From Gammaproteobacteria bacterium (GTDB lineage Bacteria > Pseudomonadota > Gammaproteobacteria > Pseudomonadales > Pseudohongiellaceae), in the NCBI GenBank assembly GCA_002711845.1, contig PASF01000013.1, forward strand, positions 124,001-188,000: 64,000 bases of DNA, written 5' to 3'. The number at the start of each line of letters is the position of its first letter. The first letter of the stretch is position 1. Position numbers and translations under genes: made by a program. Of the stretch, positions 49,563-58,583 are shown one piece after another. Under the pieces are notes generated by a model, which saw only the letters and a list, made by a program, of their open reading frames with translations, did not search any database and was not told the origin of the DNA.

Positions 49563-52253
49563 ATGACCGATCATCAGGAAGACTTCAACCCCGCCGAAAC
49601 CGAAGAATGGCTCGAGGCGCTGGGCTCCGTAATTGAACACGAAGGCGCCGACCGCGCCAACTATCTGCTTGGGCGCCTGTCGGACAAGGCCTCCCGGCAA
49701 ACGCTGCAGGTGTCCGCGTCGGCAATCACCACGCCGTACCGCAACACCATCCCGCCGCAGGAAGAAGACCGCATGCCGGGCGATATGTTCATGGAGCGTC
49801 AGATCCGCGGCTTCATCCGCTGGAACGCGCTGGCCATGGTCATGCGCGCCAATCTGGACAACTCCGAGCTGGGGGGGCACATCTCCACGTTCTCGTCATC
49901 GGCAACCCTGTATGACGTCGCGTTCAATTACTTTTTCCGTGGCCCGACAGAGAACCATGGCGGCGACCTGATTTACTTCCAGGGCCACTCTTCGCCTGGG
50001 ATTTACGCCCGTTCTTATCTGGAAGGGCGCATCACCGAGGATCAGCTCGACAAGTTCCGCCGCGAAGTCAATGGTGACGGACTGTCGTCGTATCCGCACC
50101 CGTGGCTGATGCCCGACTACTGGCAGTTTCCGACTGTCTCCATGGGCCTGGGGCCCTTGCAGGCCATTTACCAGGCGCATGTCATGAAGTACCTGTCCAG
50201 CCGTGAACTGCTGGATCAGGGCGACCGCAAGGTCTGGGCCTTCCTGGGCGACGGCGAGATGGATGAGCCGGAATCGCTGGGTGCTATCGGCAAGGCGGGT
50301 CGCGAAAAACTCGACAACCTGATTTTTGTGATCAACTGCAACCTGCAGCGCCTTGACGGCCCGGTCCGTGGTAACGGCAAAATCATTCAGGAGCTCGAAG
50401 GCATCTTCCGTGGCGCCGGCTGGAACGTGATCAAGGTCATCTGGGGTCGCCACTGGGATACGTTGCTGGCCAACGATAAAGATGGTCTGTTGCAGGCGCG
50501 CATGGATGAAGTTGTGGACGGTGAGTACCAGAATTACTGGGGCCGGGGCGGCGCCTACACCCGAGAGCACTTCTTCGGCAAGAGTCCCGAGCTGCTGAAA
50601 ATGGTCGAGCATCTGTCAGATGATGACATCATGGCATTGAACCGCGGCGGACATGATCCGTTCAAGGTGTATGCCGCTTATGCGGAAGCGATGAATACCA
50701 AGGGCAAACCCACGGTCATCCTGGCGAAGACCGTCAAGGGCTACGCATTCGGTGCCGGCGCCGAAGCGCAGAACGCCTCGCATCAGACCAAGAAACTGGA
50801 CATCGAAGGCCTCAAGCGCTTCCGCGATCGTTTCAATATCCCGATCGCCGATGACAAGCTGGAGTCCGTGCCCTACTACCGGCCGGCCGAGGACAGCCTG
50901 GAAATGCGCTACATGCGCAAGATGCGAGAATCGCTCGGTGGCGCTGTGCCGCAGCGCAGGGCGCAGAGCTATTCCCTGCCGACACCGGATATCAGCGCCT
51001 TTGACGCGCAGATCAAAGGTACCGGTGAGCGCGAAGTATCCACAACCATGGCCTTTGTGCGTATTCTGAATACGTTGTGCAAGGACAAGGAAATCGGTCA
51101 CCGGATAGTGCCCATTGTACCGGATGAGGCACGTACCTTTGGTATGGAAGGCATGTTCCGGCAGCTTGGCATCTATTCGTCAGTGGGTCAGCTATACGAC
51201 CCCGCCGACTCCAACCAGGTCATGTATTACCGTGAAGACAAGACCGGCCAGATGCTGGAAGAGGGTATCAGTGAAGCGGGTGCTTTCTCGTCCTGGCTGG
51301 CAGCGGCTACTTCGTACAGTGTCAATGATTTCCCGCTGATACCGTTCTACATTTATTATTCCATGTTCGGTTTCCAGCGAATCGGTGATCTGGCCTGGGC
51401 GGCCGGTGACAGTCAGGCACGTGGGTTCCTGATTGGGGCAACAGCGGGTCGTACCACGCTGAATGGTGAAGGCCTTCAGCATCAGGATGGTCACAGTCAC
51501 TTGCTGGCGTCGACGATTCCGAACTGTGTCACCTATGATCCGACCTATTCCTATGAGCTGGCAGTCATCATCAACGACGGCCTGCGGCGCATGTACCAGG
51601 ACAAGGAGTCGGTGTACTACTACATCACTACCATGAACGAAAACTACACACACCCGGAAATGCCGAAGGGTGCGGAGAAAGGTATCCTCAAGGGCATGTA
51701 TCTGCTGGAAGACGGGTCGGCCAAAGAGTACAAGGTTACCGGCAAGCCGCTCAGCGATCAGCATGTCCGGCTGCTGGGCTGTGGCACGATCCTGCGTGAA
51801 GTGCGTGAGGCAGCGGCAATCCTGCGTGAACGCTACAAGGTGATTGTCGATGTGTGGAGCGTGACCAGTTTCAATGAGCTGCGTCGCGATGGCATGGATG
51901 TCAGCCGCTGGAACATGCTGCATCCGGGCAAGAAAGCAAAAGTGCCTTTTGTCACCAAAAGTCTTGAGGGGCAGGAAGGACCGGTTATCGCCGCGACCGA
52001 CTACATGCGTATCTATGCTGACCAGGTTCGTGAATATGTACCGGCAGCATACCGTGTGCTGGGCACCGACGGCTTCGGTCGCAGCGACACGCGTCAGCAG
52101 TTGCGGCGATTCTTCGAGGTAGATCGTGGTTATATTGTGGTGGCCGCGCTCACCGAACTGGCCGCCAAGGGCGTCGTCAGTGCTGATGTGATTACCAAGG
52201 CGATCAAGGAGATGGGGATAGACCCTGACAAACCCAACCCGCTGTTGGTCTGA
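49563..52253 (+). CDS. aceE: Pyruvate dehydrogenase E1 component (homodimeric AceE)
   Basis: 896 residues from the ATG for MTDHQEDFNPAETEEW; an upstream ATG-free extension is not supported. Thiamine diphosphate motif GDGEMDEPES...NLIFVINCNLQ near 231-265 and HFFGKSPELL follow the E. coli pattern (887 residues). It decarboxylates pyruvate and acetylates the lipoyl groups of AceF. Follows ampDE as in enterobacteria, but the pdhR regulator gene is missing from this spot. Confidence 0.99.
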   Translation: MTDHQEDFNPAETEEWLEALGSVIEHEGADRANYLLGRLSDKASRQTLQVSASAITTPYRNTIPPQEEDRMPGDMFMERQIRGFIRWNALAMVMRANLDNSELGGHISTFSSSATLYDVAFNYFFRGPTENHGGDLIYFQGHSSPGIYARSYLEGRITEDQLDKFRREVNGDGLSSYPHPWLMPDYWQFPTVSMGLGPLQAIYQAHVMKYLSSRELLDQGDRKVWAFLGDGEMDEPESLGAIGKAGREKLDNLIFVINCNLQRLDGPVRGNGKIIQELEGIFRGAGWNVIKVIWGRHWDTLLANDKDGLLQARMDEVVDGEYQNYWGRGGAYTREHFFGKSPELLKMVEHLSDDDIMALNRGGHDPFKVYAAYAEAMNTKGKPTVILAKTVKGYAFGAGAEAQNASHQTKKLDIEGLKRFRDRFNIPIADDKLESVPYYRPAEDSLEMRYMRKMRESLGGAVPQRRAQSYSLPTPDISAFDAQIKGTGEREVSTTMAFVRILNTLCKDKEIGHRIVPIVPDEARTFGMEGMFRQLGIYSSVGQLYDPADSNQVMYYREDKTGQMLEEGISEAGAFSSWLAAATSYSVNDFPLIPFYIYYSMFGFQRIGDLAWAAGDSQARGFLIGATAGRTTLNGEGLQHQDGHSHLLASTIPNCVTYDPTYSYELAVIINDGLRRMYQDKESVYYYITTMNENYTHPEMPKGAEKGILKGMYLLEDGSAKEYKVTGKPLSDQHVRLLGCGTILREVREAAAILRERYKVIVDVWSVTSFNELRRDGMDVSRWNMLHPGKKAKVPFVTKSLEGQEGPVIAATDYMRIYADQVREYVPAAYRVLGTDGFGRSDTRQQLRRFFEVDRGYIVVAALTELAAKGVVSADVITKAIKEMGIDPDKPNPLLV

Positions 52254-52298
52254 CACACAACAAAAACTGAAACGAATAACAGTTCAGGAGCATGCAAG

Positions 52299-54008
52299 GT
52301 GCCTGTAGAAAGTATAAAAGTACCCGATTTAGGGGATACCAAAGACGTAGAGGTTATCGAAATCCTGGTCAAGGAAGGCGATAGCGTGCAGGAGAATGAT
52401 TCCCTGCTGGTGTTGGAAAGTGACAAGGCCGCCATGGAGATCCCGTCACCGCGTAGCGGCGTGATCAAAAAGATCATTGCCAAAGTCGGTGACGAGGTGA
52501 ACAAGGGCGACGAGATCTTCAGTATCGAGGTTGAAGGTGACGATGACGCCAGTGCCAAGGGTGACTCGGACAGTCAGGCTGATACAAAAGCCGCAGACAA
52601 ATCCGAAGCCAGGACTCAGGAGCAGGAACCGGCGTCAGAATCGGAACAGCAGCCAGAACAGGAAGCCGACAAACCCGCGGAGAAATCGGTTGAGCTGATT
52701 CGGGTGCCGGATATTGGTGGCGACAGCGATGTCGAAGTCATCGAGATCCATGTCAAGGAAGGCGACGAGGTCAAGGCTGAGGACGCTCTTATTACGCTGG
52801 AGTCTGACAAGGCAGCAATGGATGTGCCATCCCCCGCCTCGGGTATCGTCAAGTCGCTGAAAATCAAGGTTGGTGACAAGGTGTCAAAGGATTCGCCGGT
52901 GCTGGAGATGGAAGTGACGTCCGCAGCAGGTGGTGCCGCCGGCAAAAGCGAACAAAGCGGGAAAACCGAAAAAGCGGAAAGCGCCCAGGGCACCGGTAAA
53001 ACCGAAGCTGCGTCTGATACATCGTCGTCCGCGAAGCTGGATGACAAGCGACTGGCCAAAAAGCAGGCCGAGTTTGCCGAAACGGCTGCGTCACGCAGCG
53101 ACAGCAAGGTCTATGCGGGCCCGGCGGTTCGCAAACTGGCGCGAGAGCTGGGCGTAGACCTGACCCTGGTTGAAGGCTCGGGTAACAAAGGGCGGGTGCA
53201 GAAGGAAGACGTGCAGAACTTTGTCAAGTCGCGACTGCAGGGGCCTGCCACCGCAGGTGCCGGCAGCGGCGCCGGTATTCCGGCCATTCCTGATGTTGAC
53301 TTCAGCCAGTTTGGTGACGTCGAAGAACTGCCGATGAGCAAACTGCACAAGGTGACCGCTGCGAATATGCACCGCAACTGGCTCAATGTGCCGGCCGTCG
53401 CGCAGTTCAACGAAGCAGACGTCACCGGGCTTGAAGAGTTCCGTAATGCGCAACGCAAGGAATCGGACAAGCGTGGAGTCAAGCTGACGCCGCTGCCATT
53501 CATGCTGAAAGCCTGTGCCAAGGTGCTGGATGAGTACAAGCAGTTCAACGTCTCCCTGCATTCATCCGGTGAAGTCCTGATTCAGAAAAAGTACATTCAT
53601 ATTGGCGTTGCAGTCGCCACTGAAGCGGGTCTGGTGGTGCCGGTTATCCGCAACGTCGACCAGAAAAGCATCTGGCAGATAGCGGCAGAGCTGGCCGAGA
53701 TGACTGACAAGGCCAAGAACCGACGACTGAGCAAGGAAGACATGCAGGGTGCCTGTTTTACCATATCCAGTCTCGGCGCCATTGGTGGTACGTCTTTCAC
53801 GCCCATTGTTAACGCCCCGGAAGTTGGTATCCTCGGTATATCCAAAACTCAGGTCAAACCGGTGTATATCAACAACGAGTTTGTGCCACGTCAGATGCTG
53901 CCATTTGTACTGTGTTACGACCATCGTGCTGTCAATGGCGTTGATGCGGGCATGTTTGTCACCCGTCTGGCGGAGATTCTGTCTGACATACGTTTGTTGA
54001 TGATGTAA
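52299..54008 (+). CDS. aceF: Pyruvate dehydrogenase E2 (dihydrolipoamide acetyltransferase) AceF
   Basis: 569 residues, GTG start. Two lipoyl domains with lipoylated lysines K43 and K171 (ESDKAAM), separated by an acidic/Lys-rich linker; peripheral-subunit-binding domain near 268-305 (GPAVRKLARELGVDL); catalytic domain to the end. The active-site motif is DHRAVNG with Asn where E. coli has Asp; Azotobacter and Pseudomonas E2p also have Asn. E. coli has three lipoyl domains. No lpd gene follows; a terminator does. Confidence 0.98.
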   Translation: MPVESIKVPDLGDTKDVEVIEILVKEGDSVQENDSLLVLESDKAAMEIPSPRSGVIKKIIAKVGDEVNKGDEIFSIEVEGDDDASAKGDSDSQADTKAADKSEARTQEQEPASESEQQPEQEADKPAEKSVELIRVPDIGGDSDVEVIEIHVKEGDEVKAEDALITLESDKAAMDVPSPASGIVKSLKIKVGDKVSKDSPVLEMEVTSAAGGAAGKSEQSGKTEKAESAQGTGKTEAASDTSSSAKLDDKRLAKKQAEFAETAASRSDSKVYAGPAVRKLARELGVDLTLVEGSGNKGRVQKEDVQNFVKSRLQGPATAGAGSGAGIPAIPDVDFSQFGDVEELPMSKLHKVTAANMHRNWLNVPAVAQFNEADVTGLEEFRNAQRKESDKRGVKLTPLPFMLKACAKVLDEYKQFNVSLHSSGEVLIQKKYIHIGVAVATEAGLVVPVIRNVDQKSIWQIAAELAEMTDKAKNRRLSKEDMQGACFTISSLGAIGGTSFTPIVNAPEVGILGISKTQVKPVYINNEFVPRQMLPFVLCYDHRAVNGVDAGMFVTRLAEILSDIRLLMM

Positions 54009-54017
54009 GTCGCACGC

Positions 54018-54061
54018 AAAAAAAGGCCGGGTTGCAATTGCTGCACCCCGGCCTTTTTTTT
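54018..54061 (+). terminator. Intrinsic terminator of aceEF
   Basis: GGCCGGG (54025-54031) pairs with CCCGGCC (54047-54053); seven A precede and eight T follow. It should also work for the convergent aldolase gene on the minus strand. Confidence 0.92.
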
Positions 54062-54122
54062 GCTCGCCTGGTAAGCAACGGCTACCGCTAGCAAAGCCGG
54101 TGCTGGTTGCCATCGATAGCTG

Positions 54123-55067
54123 TTAATCAGTACGTCCCGACGCTTCTCTGGCGATACGCAGCGTCTCTGCCGTGCCGCCCGCGATGCCGGCATCACCCCA
54201 ATAGCCGACTGTCGGCATCAGGAAGCCCTGCGCCAGGCGCGCTTCAACGTCGCCGGCGTTAGTGGTTATGCCACAGGGTACATCGTATTGCAGGCACAGC
54301 TGCAATACGCTGTCGATGGCTGCCTGAACTTCCGGATGATTGCTTGGCAGGCCCATGGACATGCCCAGGTCGGCTGGACCCACGAAGATGGCGCTCACGC
54401 CGGGTACCTGAACAATCTCTTCAGCATTTTCGACACCCTTGGCGGATTCGATCTGAATGAAAGAGATCAGTTCGCCGCGTTCATTCAACGGCCAGGTATC
54501 AGCACGCTGTACATAGTCCGCGGCACCCCAGTACCAGGCTGAGACACCTGGTGATGCGCCGCGCATGCCTTGCGGATCAGCAATGGCCGAGCCTCGTGGC
54601 TGGGGATAACGCATCGCGCGAACGGCTCGCTCCGCTTCTTCGGCTGTTTCGACATAGGGGAACATGACACCAAAGGCACCCAGGTCCAGAACCTGCTTGA
54701 CCAGCCATTCCGGATCGTTGCGGCCATTGGCCGGTATGCGAACGATTGGCGTAGTGCGCATCTGTGCATGGCCTTGTCTGGCAATGGCAGCCTTGTCAGT
54801 CAGGCCCAACAGAAACGCCTGCAGTGTTTCCATGTCGTACGCGGTGTGTTCCATGTCAATGAGAATATAGTCCAGACCCGAGCGGGCCAGGCCACGTGCA
54901 TTGGCCAGCGAGAAATTACCGGTGAACAGGCCAAAAACCGGGTCACCGTTCTCCAGTGTCTGAATGCTGCGGTTCAGGCGCACGTCATCCTGCGCCAGCG
55001 CAGGGGCAGCGGCCAGACCAACGACGGTCAGTACCGAAAACAATGCAGATAGACATGTCTTTTTCAT
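54123..55067 (-). CDS. Predicted exported HpcH/HpaI-family aldolase
   Basis: 314 residues. A clear Sec signal peptide (MKKTCLSALFSVL..., cleavage after ALA at about 25) precedes a complete HpcH/HpaI aldolase domain. The catalytic Arg in PIVRIPANG, the metal-binding Glu in QIESAKG and Asp in GPADLGMSMG are all present. Family members are normally cytoplasmic class II pyruvate aldolases, so a periplasmic location is unusual. No catabolic genes adjoin it. The substrate is unknown. AT-rich DNA (55080-55140) upstream probably holds its promoter. Confidence 0.9.
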   Translation of the reverse strand: MKKTCLSALFSVLTVVGLAAAPALAQDDVRLNRSIQTLENGDPVFGLFTGNFSLANARGLARSGLDYILIDMEHTAYDMETLQAFLLGLTDKAAIARQGHAQMRTTPIVRIPANGRNDPEWLVKQVLDLGAFGVMFPYVETAEEAERAVRAMRYPQPRGSAIADPQGMRGASPGVSAWYWGAADYVQRADTWPLNERGELISFIQIESAKGVENAEEIVQVPGVSAIFVGPADLGMSMGLPSNHPEVQAAIDSVLQLCLQYDVPCGITTNAGDVEARLAQGFLMPTVGYWGDAGIAGGTAETLRIAREASGRTD

Positions 55068-55221
55068 GGTTGTGCTTCCTTAATGTTACAACTGTAATGT
55101 TTTGTAATAAATTGAAATTAATATCATTTTTACTAAAAGGATCGATATGCAGAGTAAACTACCAGGCCTGTTTTAGCAATTGGGTTGGTGGTGATTCGTG
55201 CCATCAGCTGGCGCGATTAGT

Positions 55222-55998
55222 TCAGGTGAAGGGGTAAAAGAATTGTCCGGCGTCGGTGACAACATGGCGAATGTCACACCCATAGGCCCGGCTCAGGGTT
55301 TCATCGGTCATGACATCAGCCTGTGGACCAAAGGTGTAGGTACCATCACCGTGAAGCAGCAGAGTATGGTCGCAGAAGCGTGAGGCCAGATTGATATCGT
55401 GGGTTGCCATGATCAGTGCGCTGTGGTCGCGTTTGACGGTTGCGCTCAACAGGGAAAGTGTACTTATCTGAAATGCTATATCCAGATGATTGCTGGGTTC
55501 ATCAAGCAGGTACAGGGTGGGTGCCTGGGTCAGCAGGCTGGCGATGGCCAGTCGCTGACGTTCGCCGCCGGACAAACTGCCTACATCACGCCGTGCCAGG
55601 TGTTCCAGTCCAACAGTCGTCAATGCCTGGTTTGCCATGGCAAAGTCTTTTTCACGTTCCCAGCGCCACGCTGGCAGGTGGGGCAACCGGCCCAGCATCA
55701 CGGTTTCGTGCACCGAAGCTGGCATGTCGTCATGGTTGTCCTGGAACAGAATGCCTACCCGCCGTGCCAGCTCTGCCCGCGACCATTGGGACAGTGCACG
55801 TCCATCAATCTCGATCCGGTCTTCATCGACAGAGCCCAGTTTCAGCAGGGCGTGCAACAAGGTGGTTTTGCCACTGCCATTCTGTCCCAGCACTGCCAGC
55901 CGCTGACCAGCCTGCACGGTCAGGTTGAGTTGCTCGCATAGCAGGCGTTCACCCATCTGCAGACGTAATTGCCGGGTCTGGACAATGGGGACTGTCAT
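55222..55998 (-). CDS. ABC transporter ATPase, siderophore/haem/cobalamin type
   Basis: 258 residues starting at the ATG for MTVPIVQTRQ. Walker A LGQNGSGKTTL near 40, Q-loop ILFQDNHDD, signature LSGGERQRLAIA and Walker B LYLLDEPSNHLD are all intact. Resembles BtuD/FecE/HmuV-type ATPases. The frame stays open for about 290 codons upstream, but that stretch is the permease gene read out of frame. Overlaps the permease by 4 bp. Confidence 0.93.
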   Translation of the reverse strand: MTVPIVQTRQLRLQMGERLLCEQLNLTVQAGQRLAVLGQNGSGKTTLLHALLKLGSVDEDRIEIDGRALSQWSRAELARRVGILFQDNHDDMPASVHETVMLGRLPHLPAWRWEREKDFAMANQALTTVGLEHLARRDVGSLSGGERQRLAIASLLTQAPTLYLLDEPSNHLDIAFQISTLSLLSATVKRDHSALIMATHDINLASRFCDHTLLLHGDGTYTFGPQADVMTDETLSRAYGCDIRHVVTDAGQFFYPFT

Positions 55999-56975
55999 CG
56001 TGACCGTGCTCCCTGATGCAGAATAAACAGAAAGGCAGGTACGCCGATCATCGCCGTCAACACACCAACCGGCAATTGCTGGGGGGCGACGAGGGTGCGC
56101 GCCAGGCTGTCGGCGAGCAGCAGAAAGCTGCCGCCCAGCACAACCGAACATGGCACCAGCCAGCGGTGGTCGCGCGCGCCCAGCAGGCGGAGCATATGGG
56201 GAATGACCAGGCCCACAAAACCGACTGAACCGGCAACAGTCACTGCGGTGGCAGTCAGTATCGAGGCAGTAAAATACAGCAGCAGCTTGAGGCGGGACAC
56301 GTTGACACCCAGCGCTGCCGCCATCAGCTCGCCGCGGGCCAGTGCGTTCAGGGCGCGAGCCTGGCTCAGAATCAGCAGCAGGCCGGTGAGTAACAAGGCA
56401 AAATGCCAGCTGCCCGTGCGACTTTGGCTGAGGTCCCCCATTAACCAGAACAGCATGCTTTGCACATTGTTGCCATTGCTGGTGGTCAGCATGACATTGA
56501 TGATTGCCCCCCATCCGGCTGAGACCACCACGCCCGTCAGCAACAGGCGAGTAGCCGACCACTGTTGCCGGCCGGCCAGGCCGAAGACGACAAAGACCGA
56601 TAACAGCGCGCCGGCAAAGGCCGCCTGGGTGATCCAGATGCTGGCAACGCCCAGCAGAATGACGGACAGCGCGCCTACCGCAGCCCCACCGGAGATGCCC
56701 AGGATATAGGGGTCGGCAAGCGGGTTGCGCAACAATACCTGCATGATGACACCGGACAGTGCCAACAGACCGCCGGTAACAAAAGCGGCCATGGCGCGGG
56801 GTAACCTGAGTTCCCAAAGGATCTGCTGCTCGATGCCCGGCACCGGATTCAGCAACTGTTGCCATATGCTGCTGACCGGCACGGAGACACTGCCGCTGCT
56901 CAGCGCAATCACGATGCTAGCGCCAAGCAAGACTGTCAGTGCTGACAGCAGCGTGTATTGCCGTAACGGGCTCAC
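55995..56975 (-). CDS. FecCD/BtuC-type ABC transporter permease
   Basis: 326 residues with about nine to ten membrane helices. LPRAMAAFVTGGLLALSGVIMQVLLRNPLADPYILGISGGA is the FecCD family signature, and VGFVGLVIPHMLRLL the coupling region. Imports a metal chelate or cobamide. No substrate-binding protein or TonB receptor is in the window, so the ligand is undetermined. Overlaps panE and the ATPase gene by 4 bp. Confidence 0.93.
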   Translation of the reverse strand: MSPLRQYTLLSALTVLLGASIVIALSSGSVSVPVSSIWQQLLNPVPGIEQQILWELRLPRAMAAFVTGGLLALSGVIMQVLLRNPLADPYILGISGGAAVGALSVILLGVASIWITQAAFAGALLSVFVVFGLAGRQQWSATRLLLTGVVVSAGWGAIINVMLTTSNGNNVQSMLFWLMGDLSQSRTGSWHFALLLTGLLLILSQARALNALARGELMAAALGVNVSRLKLLLYFTASILTATAVTVAGSVGFVGLVIPHMLRLLGARDHRWLVPCSVVLGGSFLLLADSLARTLVAPQQLPVGVLTAMIGVPAFLFILHQGARSR

Positions 56976-58024
56976 TGCCGGTCGGTACTCCTGTGCGGTG
57001 ACGATTGTCGGGGGCGTTCACTGCCAGTTGGCGAGTGTGCCTGGATAGCCCGCGATTCTAGCACACGCATTTGCTGCAAAACTGCCCTGTTTACCGGGCA
57101 GGGCATGTGCTGCGCGGACGCCAGCTCACAGAGATAGCCATTAAGGTGATCTATTTCGGAATGGCGGCCGCGCCGGATGTCCTGCAACGTCGACGACACA
57201 TTGGCGGCGGTGACATGCAACACGTGTTGAACCTGCGTCCACAGGTCGCCCATGGGCGGCGCCTCGGGAATGGCCTGCAACACCTTGCAGATTTCGTCAC
57301 ACAGGCGGGACAGGGATTGCCGCGCCTCTGGTATCTGCAATAACTCGCCGTTGCGACAGTCATGAATGACGGTCAGTGCGTTGATAGCGCAGTTGATAGC
57401 CAGCTTTCGCCACAGGCGGGCGCCGATGTCATGGTCAATGTGAACATTGAGTTGTTCAGCGGGCAACAGCTGCCGCAGCGATTGCAAACGTGCCCGGCTG
57501 CAGGTGCCGGTTGCGTCCAGTTGCCCCAGCCACGCATCCCCGTTTCCGGCGTGAACCACATCAAACGGTGCCTTCAGCCAGGCGCCATGGCTGGTCGACA
57601 CACAAAACACCCGCTCGGCACCATACAGTCGGGTCAACTGTTGCTGGATTTTCAGGCCGTTTTGCAAGAGCACAATGCGGGAGGTGGTGGATAGATGGTT
57701 TGCTACGCTGGCCACCGCTGTCAGTGTGTCCTGGGCTTTGGTTGTCACCAGCAGGTTATGGATCTGCAACGGAGTCTGGTCGTCAGCTCCGGCTATGGCA
57801 ACGGCGGGTATGGACAGGGGGTGCTCCATATCGCTGCATATTACCTGACCGGGGTAGCCAGCCAGTGCCTCCTGGTCGCGCAGCAACAGACTGACCTGCG
57901 GTGACCCCATCGCTTGTCTTTCGTCCTGCCTGGCCATGGCGCAGGCCCACAGGCAACCCATGGCGCCGGCGCCCAGGATATGCCAGCCGGCCGCCCGTGG
58001 TATTGGTTTATCCGTCAAGGTCAT
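56972..58024 (-). CDS. panE: Ketopantoate reductase family protein (PanE/ApbA)
   Basis: 350 residues from the ATG for MTLTDKPIPR. NADPH motif GAGAMGCLWA near 19-28, KAQDT region, and the catalytic KLAINCAINALTVI helix. PanE makes pantoate for coenzyme A. It is the first gene of an operon with the ABC transporter, an unexpected partner. At 350 residues it is longer than E. coli PanE (303), so another 2-oxoacid or related substrate is possible. Confidence 0.85.
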   Translation of the reverse strand: MTLTDKPIPRAAGWHILGAGAMGCLWACAMARQDERQAMGSPQVSLLLRDQEALAGYPGQVICSDMEHPLSIPAVAIAGADDQTPLQIHNLLVTTKAQDTLTAVASVANHLSTTSRIVLLQNGLKIQQQLTRLYGAERVFCVSTSHGAWLKAPFDVVHAGNGDAWLGQLDATGTCSRARLQSLRQLLPAEQLNVHIDHDIGARLWRKLAINCAINALTVIHDCRNGELLQIPEARQSLSRLCDEICKVLQAIPEAPPMGDLWTQVQHVLHVTAANVSSTLQDIRRGRHSEIDHLNGYLCELASAQHMPCPVNRAVLQQMRVLESRAIQAHSPTGSERPRQSSPHRSTDRQ

Positions 58025-58097
58025 GGTGGTAGTATAGGCGGCATTGACAGGCGCTGTCTGCGCCGCGTGTAGATGATCCCAATGATGAGGTTTGGCC

Positions 58098-58580
58098 ATG
58101 CCATCGTTTGATATTGTATCCGAAGTTGAACTGCCTGAAGTACGCAATGCCGTGGACCAGGCCAGCCGCGAAGTCGGTACCCGGTTTGACTTCAAAGGGA
58201 TCGATGCCAGTTTTGAGCTCAATGATACCGAAATCACGGTAGTGGCCGAGTCCGATTTCCAGATTCAGCAAATGATGGAAATCCTCAAAGGCAAGCTGGT
58301 CAAACGGAATGTTGATATCAAAAGCATGGAAGAGGGCGACATTGTCGAAACGGGCAGGAAGGCTACCATGAAAGTGGTGATCAAGCAGGGCATCGAAGCG
58401 GACATGGCCCGCAAGCTTGTCAAAATGATCAAAGACAAGAAGATGAAAGTGCAAACCGCCATTCAGGGCGAGAAGCTTCGTGTCACCGGGAAAAAACGTG
58501 ATGACCTGCAAGAAGTGATCGCCATGTTGCGCGAAGCCAAGCTGGATATTCCACTGCAGTTTGATAATTTTCGGGACTGA
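58098..58580 (+). CDS. yajQ: YajQ family nucleotide-binding protein
   Basis: 160 residues from the ATG for MPSFDIVSEVEL, with GAGG 7 nt upstream; a TTG two codons before is less likely. Two ferredoxin-like domains; conserved FDFKGIDASFEL and TGKKRDDLQEVIAML. Family members bind nucleotides, and some bind cyclic di-GMP. Divergent from panE. Confidence 0.95.
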   Translation: MPSFDIVSEVELPEVRNAVDQASREVGTRFDFKGIDASFELNDTEITVVAESDFQIQQMMEILKGKLVKRNVDIKSMEEGDIVETGRKATMKVVIKQGIEADMARKLVKMIKDKKMKVQTAIQGEKLRVTGKKRDDLQEVIAMLREAKLDIPLQFDNFRD

Positions 58581-58583
58581 TTT

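Noticed and set aside
55999-56865. Open frame extending the ABC ATPase by about 290 codons upstream
   Set aside because: It is the FecCD permease gene read in another frame; the composition is Arg/Gly/Pro-rich and matches no domain. The ATPase starts at 55998.
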